Assembly (NCBI RefSeq): GCF_947496725.1
Contig: NZ_CANMDS010000001.1
Coordinates: 372,001-436,000 of the forward strand
Source of the DNA: an uncultured Dokdonia sp.
GTDB lineage: Bacteria; Bacteroidota; Bacteroidia; Flavobacteriales; Flavobacteriaceae
Direction of reading: 5' to 3'
Length of the DNA stretch: 64,000 nucleotides
Shown piece after piece: positions 1 through 9,295 of the stretch. The position numbers and the translations under genes are program-made. The notes under the pieces are model-generated. The model was given only the letters and a program-made list of their open reading frames with translations, was not told the DNA's origin and did not search any database. Numbering within the stretch: position 1 is the stretch's first letter; every line of letters starts with the position of its first letter.

Positions 1-274
1 TAAGAGTAGTATAGTCTTTTTTAGGTATTTCTTTTACCACTGGTGCAGCCGGTGCTACTTCTGTAGTTTCTGGTGTTGCAGCAGCTTGATCTGGAGAAGC
101 AACTTCTTCTGCATCAATCTCAGATGCCACCTCAGCATCATCTGGAAGTTGTGTTGCATTTGCCTCTGCAGCCAGTGCTTCTATTTCTTCATTCATAGTG
201 CGATCTGTTGCTGGCGCCGTTTCTTCTAGATGTTCTTCTACTTTTGGGTCTTGAGGTTTCTTCTCTTCAGACAT
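1..274 (-). CDS. DUF349 domain protein, N-terminal part (partial)
   Basis: The reading frame starts with ATG at 274 and is open to the left window edge, giving about 91 residues. They are acidic and rich in Glu, Ala, Pro and Thr (start MSEEKKPQDPKVEEH, later repeats of AAATPE type) and end with KEIPKKDYTTL. This resembles the disordered acidic N-terminus of flavobacterial DUF349 proteins, in which DYS/DYT-x-L precedes the first helical repeat, and that gene commonly neighbours aroE in this family. No DUF349 repeat is inside the window, so the family call rests on the N-terminus and the context. The gap to aroE is about 76 bp. Confidence 0.6.
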   Translation of the reverse strand, partial: MSEEKKPQDPKVEEHLEETAPATDRTMNEEIEALAAEANATQLPDDAEVASEIDAEEVASPDQAAATPETTEVAPAAPVVKEIPKKDYTTL

Positions 275-350
275 ATCTTTCAATGTTAGGGTTCTATTTT
301 ATAAGAAGTAAATATACTATTTAGTGCGCACATAGGGCAATAATCTAGTG

Positions 351-1139
351 CTAGCTATTCCAGATGCTCCAAGAGGCCTCTGCTTGTAATTCTAGCATTC
401 TAAATCCGTTTATAATTTGAGCACCTTGTTGCAATGCTTTAGTTAGAAAAGTAGACTGCTCAGGATTATAAATAAGATCAAAAGCTATATGAGAATCGCC
501 TATATATTGATACGGTATCGCTGGCGCCATCTCAACCTCTGGAAAAGTTCCTACGGGTGTTGTATTTACTATAAAAGTGTGATCTTTTATGATTTGCTCA
601 TTGAGATCTTCATATTGTAATGAGGTGTTAGAACGCTTTCGCGAAACAAAGGTGCACTCAACCCCTAGCTGTTGCATTGCATAATGCACGGCTTTTGACG
701 CCCCTCCAGTACCTAAAATCAAACATTTATAAGAAGATGAAGAAAGAACTGTCTCATCAAAATCACAAAAATGACTCTCACCAAAACGCTCTAGTAATGA
801 ATCTCTAAAACCTATATAATCTGTATTATAACCCGTAAGTGCGCCATCATCTTCCGTCTTAACGGTATTTACAGCACCTATAGCGGCTGCGTGTGCGTCA
901 AGTCTATCTAAAAAAGGAATAATATCTTGTTTATAAGGTATAGTGACATTATACCCTACGGCAGATTTTGCTAGGAGTACCTCTTGCATAGCAGCAGCAT
1001 CTGGCACATCAAAATTTATATATTGTGCCTTTACATCTTGCTTATCAAACTTCTCTTTAAAATATCCTCTTGAGAAGGAGTAGCCTATATCTTTTCCAAA
1101 AAGGCCATACTTAACTAGTACGTCTTGTTCTCTCTCCAT
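351..1139 (-). CDS. aroE: Shikimate dehydrogenase (NADP+)
   Basis: Reduces 3-dehydroshikimate to shikimate in the aromatic amino acid pathway, in the cytoplasm. 262 residues, close to the usual AroE length. The shikimate site is seen as GYSFSRGYF (19-27), YNVTIPYK with catalytic Lys70, and NTD with Asp107. The NADP loop is GTGGAS (143-148), followed by VNTTPVGTFP, and the C-terminal helix contains NGFRMLELQAEASW. The ATG start lies 29 bp inside the upstream DUF368 gene; no nearer GTG, TTG or ATG fits before KYGLFGK. Residues 166-169 (SRKR) are encoded by a half-degenerate copy of the window-wide palindrome. A second shikimate-pathway gene, aroQ, lies far away at 61.6 kb. Confidence 0.95.
   Translation of the reverse strand: MEREQDVLVKYGLFGKDIGYSFSRGYFKEKFDKQDVKAQYINFDVPDAAAMQEVLLAKSAVGYNVTIPYKQDIIPFLDRLDAHAAAIGAVNTVKTEDDGALTGYNTDYIGFRDSLLERFGESHFCDFDETVLSSSSYKCLILGTGGASKAVHYAMQQLGVECTFVSRKRSNTSLQYEDLNEQIIKDHTFIVNTTPVGTFPEVEMAPAIPYQYIGDSHIAFDLIYNPEQSTFLTKALQQGAQIINGFRMLELQAEASWSIWNS
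634..646. repeat. TTTCGCGAAA palindrome, half-degenerate, in aroE
   Basis: CGCTTTCGCGAAA with the right arm decayed to AAC. It is read in frame 3 and gives SRKR in AroE. Confidence 0.7.
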
Positions 1140-2133
1140 ATTTACCTAGTGCAACGACCATAAAAATACCTGCAAGTATAAAAAATATGGCGAGCACATT
1201 TTCAATATTTAACGCTGTAGGCAAGTAACGGTCGTAATTATCTAATATTGGTGTTCCGTTTATATCTAGTGCAATTTCTCCTGCAATGTCGCGTTCAAAA
1301 ACTTCTGTTTTCCAGGGCCAAACTACGCCCAGCGAACCTATAATAAAACCTAGTATTGCAGCATTAGTCTCCCATTTAAACTTTTTAAACAAATAACTTA
1401 AAAAATGAGAAATAGTAACAAGGCCAGTAAGTGATCCCAAAGAAAAAACGATCAAAACAGTAAGTAATCGCATATGTACTGGGTCATCTATAAAAGAAAA
1501 GTCTCCAGAAAATGTTTTTGTTATTGTTACAAATAATGCATTTACAGAATCCACAAGTAGTAGCACATAATTACCTAGTAAGATAAGTATAAAAGAACCT
1601 GAGAGACCTGGTAATGTCATCCCAGAAACACCTATAATACCACAAATAAAGACAAAGAGAAGATTATCATTTTCTTGTGCGGGCTCCATAAGACTTATAG
1701 CTACACCAAAAATAACCCCTGAAATAAGCATTACGATATTGCGATTAGTCCACTCTTCAAAATCTTTACCTATATAGTATATAGAACCTATTATCATACC
1801 AAAGAAAGCACTCCACACTAACAAGGGGTAATTTCTTATAGCTAGATCTAGTAATAATGAAACACTAAAATAACTTATGAGCATTCCTAAAATAAGGAGT
1901 CCTAAAAATCGTCCATTTATGTATTGCCAGAAACTACGAAAACGCCCTCCAAAAAGTAGCCGTAAGGCTTTGCCATTTACCTTTTGAAGCGAGTATATAA
2001 ACTCTTCATAAAACCCAGCTACATAGGCTACAACTCCTCCAGACACTCCCGGAACTTTATTTGCAGCACCCATTGCTAGGCCTTTAAGTACGAGCCAGAG
2101 CTTATCAGAAAGCGATCTAGTCTCAGTCTGCAT
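1111..2133 (-). CDS. DUF368 membrane protein (candidate undecaprenyl-phosphate translocase), copy 1
   Basis: 340 residues with about nine hydrophobic segments. It carries the two family signatures, PGVSGG at 28-33 near the N-terminus and LPGLSGSFILILLGNY in the middle, as expected for an internally duplicated transporter fold. DUF368 proteins (PopT) have been shown in other bacteria to return undecaprenyl phosphate across the inner membrane; applying that here is inference. The gene overlaps the upstream DUF368 copy by 11 bp and aroE by 29 bp, so the three are probably cotranscribed. The first signature reads GAANKVPGVSGG rather than the GAADVVPGVSGG of the neighbour, so a conserved Asp is replaced by Asn. 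Confidence 0.85.
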   Translation of the reverse strand: MQTETRSLSDKLWLVLKGLAMGAANKVPGVSGGVVAYVAGFYEEFIYSLQKVNGKALRLLFGGRFRSFWQYINGRFLGLLILGMLISYFSVSLLLDLAIRNYPLLVWSAFFGMIIGSIYYIGKDFEEWTNRNIVMLISGVIFGVAISLMEPAQENDNLLFVFICGIIGVSGMTLPGLSGSFILILLGNYVLLLVDSVNALFVTITKTFSGDFSFIDDPVHMRLLTVLIVFSLGSLTGLVTISHFLSYLFKKFKWETNAAILGFIIGSLGVVWPWKTEVFERDIAGEIALDINGTPILDNYDRYLPTALNIENVLAIFFILAGIFMVVALGKYGERTRRTS

Positions 2134-3097
2134 ATACCTTCTTTTTACCTGCAGCTCTTTCTAATAATAAGATTAATGCAAATCCTACAACGGCAAATAT
2201 TACGGCATATAGTACCTGTGGATCTCCGTCAAAGGTTGATGGGAGTATACTCTTTGCCTCTACCGCAACCTCATCACCGTGCCTATCTATACGTGTAGAT
2301 AAGACTTTTTTCCAAGGCCATATTTTGTTAAGTGATCCTACCATAAAACCGGTAAGTACAGCTAGGGTTATTTCTTTTTTATGCTCAAACATCCACTTAA
2401 GGATTTTTGAAAAGAGTTTAAGTCCCACAACACACCCTAAAGCAAAGAGTATGATTTTCCAGATAGCACTTCTAAGGAGTGACCAGTCTCGAGTAAGCAA
2501 TGCGTCTTGAGCATCTGTAATTGTGCCTAGCACCATCCCATAAGAACCCAGTAGCACAAGTATAAAAGAACCAGAAACTCCAGGTAAAATCATTGCGATA
2601 ATAGCAATACAACCAGAGACAAAATAAAACCACCACGCGTTAGGCGCTTCTGTAGGTACGGCTATTGTGATAAAATATGCAACTGCAACACCTAGAATTA
2701 ATGCTATGATTGTGATTGCATTCCATTTTGAAATTTGTTTTCCTATATAAACAATACTTGCAAGTACAAGACCAAAGAAAAAAGACCATAAAAGAATAGG
2801 ATATACATCAAGCAGATATTTTATAACTCGAGCAAGTGAGAGTATACTTATGGCTACTCCTAAAAATAAACTTCCTAAAAATTTAAGATTGTATTGCGCT
2901 ATTGCAGCTTTTACTCCTTCCTTTTTCCAGACTTTAAAAATTCCAAAGTCTAGTTTATCTATTGTTTCTATAAGTTCTTGATAGATACCAGATATAAATG
3001 CAATGGTACCTCCAGATACACCGGGAACCACATCTGCTGCTCCCATTGCCATTCCTTTTAAGATAACAAATACGTAAGCGAGTGAAGTTTTTGGCAT
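2123..3097 (-). CDS. DUF368 membrane protein (candidate undecaprenyl-phosphate translocase), copy 2
   Basis: 324 residues, polytopic, with PGVSGG at 25-30 (in GAADVVPGVSGGTIAF) and PGVSGSFILVLLGSYG from 172. It is the first gene of the DUF368-DUF368-aroE unit. Compared with its partner it keeps the more canonical signature and is the better candidate for a full translocase. The tail is basic (ERAAGKKKVYAD), which predicts a cytoplasmic C-terminus. The pair may act separately or as a heteromer; the sequence does not decide this. Confidence 0.85.
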   Translation of the reverse strand: MPKTSLAYVFVILKGMAMGAADVVPGVSGGTIAFISGIYQELIETIDKLDFGIFKVWKKEGVKAAIAQYNLKFLGSLFLGVAISILSLARVIKYLLDVYPILLWSFFFGLVLASIVYIGKQISKWNAITIIALILGVAVAYFITIAVPTEAPNAWWFYFVSGCIAIIAMILPGVSGSFILVLLGSYGMVLGTITDAQDALLTRDWSLLRSAIWKIILFALGCVVGLKLFSKILKWMFEHKKEITLAVLTGFMVGSLNKIWPWKKVLSTRIDRHGDEVAVEAKSILPSTFDGDPQVLYAVIFAVVGFALILLLERAAGKKKVYAD

Positions 3098-3174
3098 AGG
3101 ATTATTTTAAAGTCTTAGCTAAAATACTAGCTTTCACTTTACATACCTATTTTTAAACAAAATTTTAGAATTTG

Positions 3175-4572
3175 CTAGTTTGAGTGTTTCTCAATTAACT
3201 CACGCACTTCCTTCTTTGCCGCCACGTAAGGAAAAAGTTCATCTATAATTATAGAAAATTCGGCATCTAATTTTAGACCATTTTTTAAAAAGTAGCGCCC
3301 TTGTATGTCACTCCCTTGCGCATAGTTAAGACCTGCCAGTCTAAAAGCTACCTCTGCATTTTCTGGATAAAATTCTATAGCCTGCGTTAGATTTATAACC
3401 GCTGCATTATGCTCACCTAGTTGTAAAAGTATATCTGCTCTGTTTAACCAAGTTTCAAGTTCATAATTACCCAGTTCTAATGTACGGCGATACCCTTCTT
3501 CTGCCTCTTCATAAAACTTAAGCCTGTGATTAATTTTTGCATAACGTTTCCAGTAAAGTACGTTATCGCTATCTATATTAATCGCTTTGTTTATATAATA
3601 TAATGCCTTTTGAAAGTTGAGACGTTTTTTATAAAAATCTGTAATGGCAATCCACCCATTATCTAGTAAAGGATCTTCGTGCACACAGCGCTCAAAATGC
3701 TTTATAGCAAGTTCATCACTTCCTAACTTATCATAGCATTTACCCATACGCAGTAAAGCAAAAGATGTAGGATCTTCTAACTCAAGTGTAATCTGGTAAT
3801 TTTCTAAAGCCTCATTATAACGACCTAATTTTTCTAGCACTTTACCTTTCTCAAGGTAAGCTCCTACAAAACGGTCATCACTTATAATGGCAAAATCATA
3901 GGCTGAGAGTGCTTTTTCATACTCCTTAAGTCCAAAATATTGTTTCCCCACTTGATGCCAAGCTACTTCACAATAAGGATTATTGTTTAAAAACATATTG
4001 AGGTAATCTATAGCTTCTGTGTGCTGCTCTAAAAAATCAAAACAATAAATTACATTATAAAGCGCACTATAATCTTGCTCGTCTACCTCTAGGCACTTCA
4101 TAAAACTAAGCTTAGCATTTTGGAAATCTTCTATAAAAAGATATTCCATCCCTATGAGATTATAAACATCTGCAGGATCGTTAGTAAGATCTATAGCTTG
4201 CTCTAGTAAGTAAATAGCCTTTTTGTGATCATCCTGCTTGCTATAAATATTTGCCTTCTGGATAAAAACTTCTTCATTATGTGGTTCTAGTTCGTGTAGC
4301 TCTGTAAGAATTTGTTCGGCTTTTTCAAATTTGTTTTCAAAGATGAAAAGCTCTGCTTTAAAAAGTCTAAGGTTTGATGATGTGGGATGCTGCTCTAGAC
4401 CTAGCTTTACAGCTTTTCGCGCAAGCGCAATTTTACCACTCTCGATATAGTAATTTGCAATATTTTCAAACTCTTCTGCGTCAAAAAAAAGAACATCATT
4501 AGTCTTTAACATAGACTCAAAACGAGTGAGCGATACACTATTTCCTTCTTGGCTAAAATCCATAGGCGACAT
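3175..4572 (-). CDS. Tetratricopeptide repeat protein
   Basis: About 465 residues made almost entirely of TPR helix pairs with the usual A8/G/A20/P spacing (for example AVKLGLEQHPTSSNLRLFKAELF and YNEALENYQITLELEDPTSFALLRMGKCYDKLG), about twelve repeats. There is no signal peptide or membrane segment, so a cytoplasmic scaffold is likely. I take the start as MSPMDFSQEG (ATG at 4572), because the 25 extra upstream codons encode a Tyr/Ile-rich stretch unlike the rest and ATTTTAAA precedes this ATG. Genes of this type are commonly found beside DUF368-aroE in flavobacteria. Its partner proteins are unknown. Confidence 0.85.
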   Translation of the reverse strand: MSPMDFSQEGNSVSLTRFESMLKTNDVLFFDAEEFENIANYYIESGKIALARKAVKLGLEQHPTSSNLRLFKAELFIFENKFEKAEQILTELHELEPHNEEVFIQKANIYSKQDDHKKAIYLLEQAIDLTNDPADVYNLIGMEYLFIEDFQNAKLSFMKCLEVDEQDYSALYNVIYCFDFLEQHTEAIDYLNMFLNNNPYCEVAWHQVGKQYFGLKEYEKALSAYDFAIISDDRFVGAYLEKGKVLEKLGRYNEALENYQITLELEDPTSFALLRMGKCYDKLGSDELAIKHFERCVHEDPLLDNGWIAITDFYKKRLNFQKALYYINKAINIDSDNVLYWKRYAKINHRLKFYEEAEEGYRRTLELGNYELETWLNRADILLQLGEHNAAVINLTQAIEFYPENAEVAFRLAGLNYAQGSDIQGRYFLKNGLKLDAEFSIIIDELFPYVAAKKEVRELIEKHSN

Positions 4573-4792
4573 TTTAAAATTACTCTTAATATAAATGTAG
4601 TAATACTTAAGAGTGATGTTGAGATTATACAACATAGTTGTCAACATAGTAATGAACAGCCAATAATCGCGCCAAACTGAACTTATGTCACATCTCTACT
4701 TAAAGTGCTGATAATAAAATCATATCATCTTAAAATTCTAGATTTTTGTAACTTTTACTCATTAAGAATGTCTTATTGACACAATAACCCTT

Positions 4793-5269
4793 ATGAGCAA
4801 CATACTATATAAAGAGACACAATATTTCCGTACACTTATTCTTATACTTTTACTGGTAGTCGTTATTCTGGCAGCTACAAATGTATATTTGAGTAATGCA
4901 GAGACTGCCGCTAGTCCCGCTATTTATATAACGACTACTTTGCTTTTTACAGGGATTATTGTCCTTTTTTACAAGCTAGATATTATCATTACAAAAGATG
5001 AAGCTATATTAAGTTTTGGGATAGGTCTTGTTAAGAGAAAAATAGCTACTAACCGTCTAGACCTTGCAAGTACAAAAATCTTAAAGACAACATTGCTCTG
5101 GGGAATAGGCTATAGATTTACTCCACACGGCACGCTTTTTAACACACGGCTAGGTAAAGCCATTCACATTAAAACAAAGAATAAAAACTCAGAGTTCTTT
5201 GTGGTGACAGATAATATGGACGCTATAAAAACTGCTGTAAAAAAAGCTCAAAGCATTAGTAATACTTAG
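4793..5269 (+). CDS. Small two-helix membrane protein of unknown function
   Basis: 158 residues. Two hydrophobic helices (about 13-32 and 42-60) are followed by a beta-rich, basic domain (KDEAILSFGIGLVKRKIATNRLD ... GKAIHIKTKNKNSEFFVVT). The layout resembles bacterial PH-like membrane proteins, with a small beta domain at the membrane surface, but I cannot assign a family with certainty. The ATG at 4793 is the only sensible start. Its 3' end overlaps the converging esterase-fold gene by 14 bp, and I see no terminator between them. Confidence 0.7.
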   Translation: MSNILYKETQYFRTLILILLLVVVILAATNVYLSNAETAASPAIYITTTLLFTGIIVLFYKLDIIITKDEAILSFGIGLVKRKIATNRLDLASTKILKTTLLWGIGYRFTPHGTLFNTRLGKAIHIKTKNKNSEFFVVTDNMDAIKTAVKKAQSISNT

Positions 5270-6626
5270 ACTTACCTAGGTAATCTTTTATAATTTCATT
5301 CCACTCAGGGCCTATACGTAAAGCGGTTGTATAAGGGATGGCATATAGATTATCATAATCTGTATATCCAGATTTTAATAATTCTTCTAGATAAAAAAGA
5401 GAAGCATTAATATCTCCCTCGCGAGCACTAAGTCCTATAACTTGTATAAAAGCATCCTGGTTAGAAGGGCTTACAAGTGTGCGTAAGATATTTACAAAAA
5501 GTAATTTTTCTGGCGTGCTATTTTGTGCCTTTACAATCTCATATTGCTGCTCTACACTGTTTTGTACAAATCCTTTAAGACGTATAGCCGCCTTACGCTC
5601 TTGTTTACTACTTGCAGTACTATCTATTTTTACATCTAGCTCATCCATCTGGTAACTCCACCAGCCTAGGTTATCAAAAAATGCCTTTTGCGTGTCTTCT
5701 GCTAGGTAATACTTAAAATCTTCTGCTAGTAGACCTTCACCATACGCAATTACAGTACTCCTATCACGCTTAGCGCGTAAGGCTTTATTAAAACGTATCT
5801 CCTTTGCGAGTTCTTTCTGGCTGTCTATATCAAGTATTTTCTTATACTTAGTTTTAAGCGCTGTCACAAAGTTATATGCATAAACGTGCTTTTGCTTTTT
5901 GTACAATAAATCTGCAAAGGCCATATCTGTATCATAAAATTGCTGCACGCGCTCTTTTTCTACATCCTCATCTATTAAAATATCTGTAAGCGCTGTCGCT
6001 AGGTAACCAGATTCTGGCAGATCACCTCCATCATACACGTGGTAACCCTTTATAAATTTATCTAAGCTATATCCTGTACCATAAGCACGTAGTTTATAGA
6101 ACTGCTTACCCTCATCTGGTGAGAGTATAGACACCTTAAGTTTTGGGTTTTTACTAAGAAGCTTCTTGTCTAAAAATGCATCTCCCACCGCAATAAGACC
6201 ATAAGTACTATTAGACAACTGCGCGCTGGTACTCGTTACTAAACTTGCATCGCCAAAACCCGCAAGAATGATCTTGTCACGATCTATAGCATACTGATCA
6301 TAAGAGCGGTTTATCAACTCCGCCATCTGTTTTAGTGCCGGCTTTATCGTGCTATCTAGCTCATAATTTGCTCCTATAACAATACTACTCGTGAGCGCAG
6401 CACCTATAGAAAACTGTTGTGTAATGAGATCTCCCCTTCCTTTCTCATCAAAAACAAACACTACAGGATATTTGCTCTGTGCATCATAATCTCTAGGTAG
6501 ATATATCGCATATGTTTTATCAGAAGTAGGGTCTTGCTTAACCTTGGGGTACACCATACCAGGCGTAATGGCAGATTGCCCAAAAGTGATAGATGTAATA
6601 AGGAGTAAAAAATAAAATTTGCGCAT
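5256..6626 (-). CDS. Secreted alpha/beta-hydrolase-fold (esterase-like) protein lacking the nucleophile serine
   Basis: 456 residues with a signal peptide (MRKFYFLLLITSITFG-Q). The first about 210 residues look like a D-type esterase fold: KTYAIYLPRDYDAQSKYPVVFVFD, then RDKIILAGFGDAS at 117-128, where the nucleophile elbow is expected. The usual G-x-S-x-G reads GFGDA (123-127), so glycine stands in place of the serine. The C-terminal half is alpha-helical and full of charged residues, like a TPR-type scaffold. I infer a periplasmic, catalytically inactive binding protein, unless a nearby residue (Ser128) takes over. Confidence 0.65.
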   Translation of the reverse strand: MRKFYFLLLITSITFGQSAITPGMVYPKVKQDPTSDKTYAIYLPRDYDAQSKYPVVFVFDEKGRGDLITQQFSIGAALTSSIVIGANYELDSTIKPALKQMAELINRSYDQYAIDRDKIILAGFGDASLVTSTSAQLSNSTYGLIAVGDAFLDKKLLSKNPKLKVSILSPDEGKQFYKLRAYGTGYSLDKFIKGYHVYDGGDLPESGYLATALTDILIDEDVEKERVQQFYDTDMAFADLLYKKQKHVYAYNFVTALKTKYKKILDIDSQKELAKEIRFNKALRAKRDRSTVIAYGEGLLAEDFKYYLAEDTQKAFFDNLGWWSYQMDELDVKIDSTASSKQERKAAIRLKGFVQNSVEQQYEIVKAQNSTPEKLLFVNILRTLVSPSNQDAFIQVIGLSAREGDINASLFYLEELLKSGYTDYDNLYAIPYTTALRIGPEWNEIIKDYLGKSKYY

Positions 6627-6755
6627 ACAGTATAATAATGAATATTGCAGGTATCAAAAACCGTGCACAAAATAAAGGTAGCACATTCTAAACGTACTTT
6701 TATAAAGATGTTGCAATAATTATTTCCGTATTTTTAGAAGTACAAATCAATCCAA

Positions 6756-9293
6756 ATGAAACACAAGATTCTATTACTGACTGTGGTTTTTTACGCTTTC
6801 GCGAAAGCGTTATCACCACAACTACACGCACAAGATTATTTTACAGGCAAGTATGCTCCTTTTGACTCCGCCATCCCGTCACCTGCAGAGTTTCTGGGGT
6901 ACGATATAGGCGAGCAACATACCCGTCACGACCAGATTGTAGCTTACTTGCAAGAACTAGCAGAGGTATCAAACCAGGCTACTATAGCACAGTACGGCAA
7001 GTCACACGAAAGCCGAAAGCTGGTTATGCTCACCATATCTACTGCAGAAAATCTCGCAAACTTGACGGCCATTAAAAAACAGCATCTCGCCTTTGTAGAC
7101 ACAAAGCAAAATGTGACTAATTATAATGAAGTACCCGTTTTTATACAACTAGGATATAATGTGCACGGTAATGAACCATCAAGTTCTGAGGCGGCATTGC
7201 TTACCGCATACACACTAGTAGCATCAAAGCATCCAGATATTATAAACTACCGTAAAAACAGTGTTATCTTTTTAGACCCTACCATAAACCCAGATGGTCG
7301 CGATCGCCACACACAGTGGGCAAATAGTTATAAAGGCTCACCACTTGTATCTGATAATATAGACGCAGAGCATACAGAAATGTGGCCACGCGGAAGGACA
7401 AATCACTACTGGTTTGACCTCAACAGAGACTGGTTACTCGCTATTAACCCAGAGAGCCGTGGCAAACTAGACTGGTATCACGACTGGTACCCTAATGTAG
7501 TTACAGATTTTCACGAGATGGGTACAAACAGCACACACTTCTTTGAGCCTATGTTACCTATAGGAAGTAAAGACCCTATTATGCCTAAGGAAAATTATGA
7601 GGAGCTCAATAACCTTTTTGCGCCATACTTCTCTAGTGCGCTAGATGAGATAGGGAGTTTTTATTTTACAAAAGAAGCCTTTGACGGCACCTACCCAGGC
7701 TACGGATCTTCATATCCAGATTTACAAGGAGCTCTCGCCTTACTTTTTGAGCAAGCAAGTAGCCGTGGTCATTTACAAGACACAGATTTTGGTACCATTA
7801 GTTTTCCATTTACAATAAGAAACCAGTTTACATCTGGAATGGCTACCGTAAAGGCCGCTGTAGAGAACAAAGCTAGACTACGCGAGTATCAACAAGAGTT
7901 CTTTAAAAGCGCCTTTAAGAAAGGAAAAACAGATCAAGCAGCCGCATACGAGTTTGGTGATCCTTATGATGCAAATAGAACAAAGGCTTTTATAGACAAA
8001 CTCTTAAAGCACCGTATTAAACTATATGATAAAGGTGATGGTCGTTATGTAGTGCCTACTAACCAAGCTCAAAAAAGAATGGTTCAATCATTTTTTGAAA
8101 CTTATAGCACCTACCGTGATAGTGTTTACTATGATGCCAGTGCGTGGTCTGTAGGTAACTTTTACAATATGCGTTATAAAGGTTTGAACAGCACCCCGAG
8201 TTTAGGAAAAGAGATCACCACAACAGATAATTTAGTACGCGTAACGCCACTTACAAAAACAAGCTATGCATACCTTGTAGATTATGATGATTATAATACA
8301 CCAGCACTACTTAACTACCTACAAAAAGAAGGACTCGTGCTTGCCACCGCTTTTAAACCGTTTACAGTAAATACTACAAGTGGTATAAGGGATTTTAATT
8401 ATGGTACACTTATGCTACCAGTAAGTCGTCAAGATGAGACCGAAGATGAAGTATATGACATACTAGCAGCTGCACAGCAGAAATATCAAGTCCCTATTTA
8501 TGCGGCAAATACTGGCTTTAGCATAAAAGGAATTGATTTAGGAAGTCGCAACTTTCAAAAAATAGACGCTCCTAAAGCACTTATGGTTATAGGTAACGGT
8601 ACTAGCTCTTATGAAGCTGGAGAGGTATGGCACTTGCTTGACACACGTGTGCATATGCCTATCACAAAAGTGATGATGAGCAACTTTAACCGTGTAGATT
8701 TAAGTAAGTTCAACACGCTAGTGATGGTATCTGGTAACTACAACGCCATATCAGATAGACAGCAAAAAAACTTGAAAGCTTGGATTGCTCAAGGCAATAC
8801 TCTTATTACTTCTGGAACTGCGAGTAGCTGGGCTATAAAATCAAAAATTGCTACGGGCAAACTCACAAAAGATAAGAAAGAAGACTCCACAAAGACCGAA
8901 GAGCGCAAACCTTATGTAAACAAAGGTCCTAACCGTGGTAAGGAGCGTCTAGGCGGAGCTATTTTTGAGGTAGATCTAGACTTAACACACCCACTCGCTT
9001 TTGGCTACAGATATAACACACTACCTGTTTATAAGAACAATAACGTATGGTTACAACCTTCAAAAAGTGAGTATAACACCGTTGCACAATACACAGACAC
9101 ACCGCATATAGACGGATTTATATCTGATAAAAACTTAAATGACTATATGAAAAAGAGTGCCTCACTTATCGTTTCTCCGCAAGGTAGAGGTCGTGTGGTC
9201 CTTTTTGCAGATAATCCTAACTTTAGAGGAAGCTGGTACGGTACCAATAAACTCTTTCTTAACGCAATCTTCTTCGGGAGTTTAATAAACTAG
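6756..9293 (+). CDS. Secreted M14-family zinc carboxypeptidase-like peptidase
   Basis: 845 residues. The signal peptide is MKHKILLLTVVFYAFAKALS, with likely cleavage after LHA. Zinc ligands of M14 peptidases are visible: HGNE with His137 and Glu140, and DFHEMG with His253; the probable catalytic Glu is Glu332 in LLFEQASSRG. NPDGRDRHTQW and FDLNRDWL are typical of the family. The C-terminal 450 residues form an extra domain including a Rossmann-like stretch (KALMVIGNGTSSYEAGEVW). It is followed after 2 bp by an amidohydrolase gene, so the two probably form one operon for use of peptides or related amides. The palindrome encodes YAFAKA inside its signal peptide. Confidence 0.9.
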   Translation: MKHKILLLTVVFYAFAKALSPQLHAQDYFTGKYAPFDSAIPSPAEFLGYDIGEQHTRHDQIVAYLQELAEVSNQATIAQYGKSHESRKLVMLTISTAENLANLTAIKKQHLAFVDTKQNVTNYNEVPVFIQLGYNVHGNEPSSSEAALLTAYTLVASKHPDIINYRKNSVIFLDPTINPDGRDRHTQWANSYKGSPLVSDNIDAEHTEMWPRGRTNHYWFDLNRDWLLAINPESRGKLDWYHDWYPNVVTDFHEMGTNSTHFFEPMLPIGSKDPIMPKENYEELNNLFAPYFSSALDEIGSFYFTKEAFDGTYPGYGSSYPDLQGALALLFEQASSRGHLQDTDFGTISFPFTIRNQFTSGMATVKAAVENKARLREYQQEFFKSAFKKGKTDQAAAYEFGDPYDANRTKAFIDKLLKHRIKLYDKGDGRYVVPTNQAQKRMVQSFFETYSTYRDSVYYDASAWSVGNFYNMRYKGLNSTPSLGKEITTTDNLVRVTPLTKTSYAYLVDYDDYNTPALLNYLQKEGLVLATAFKPFTVNTTSGIRDFNYGTLMLPVSRQDETEDEVYDILAAAQQKYQVPIYAANTGFSIKGIDLGSRNFQKIDAPKALMVIGNGTSSYEAGEVWHLLDTRVHMPITKVMMSNFNRVDLSKFNTLVMVSGNYNAISDRQQKNLKAWIAQGNTLITSGTASSWAIKSKIATGKLTKDKKEDSTKTEERKPYVNKGPNRGKERLGGAIFEVDLDLTHPLAFGYRYNTLPVYKNNNVWLQPSKSEYNTVAQYTDTPHIDGFISDKNLNDYMKKSASLIVSPQGRGRVVLFADNPNFRGSWYGTNKLFLNAIFFGSLIN
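6794..6809. repeat. 16-bp palindrome, in the M14 signal peptide
   Basis: Exact CGCTTTCGCGAAAGCG; flanking A and T extend the symmetry to 18 bp. It is read as AFAKA at the end of the hydrophobic core of the signal peptide. Confidence 0.95.
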
Positions 9294-9295
9294 TT

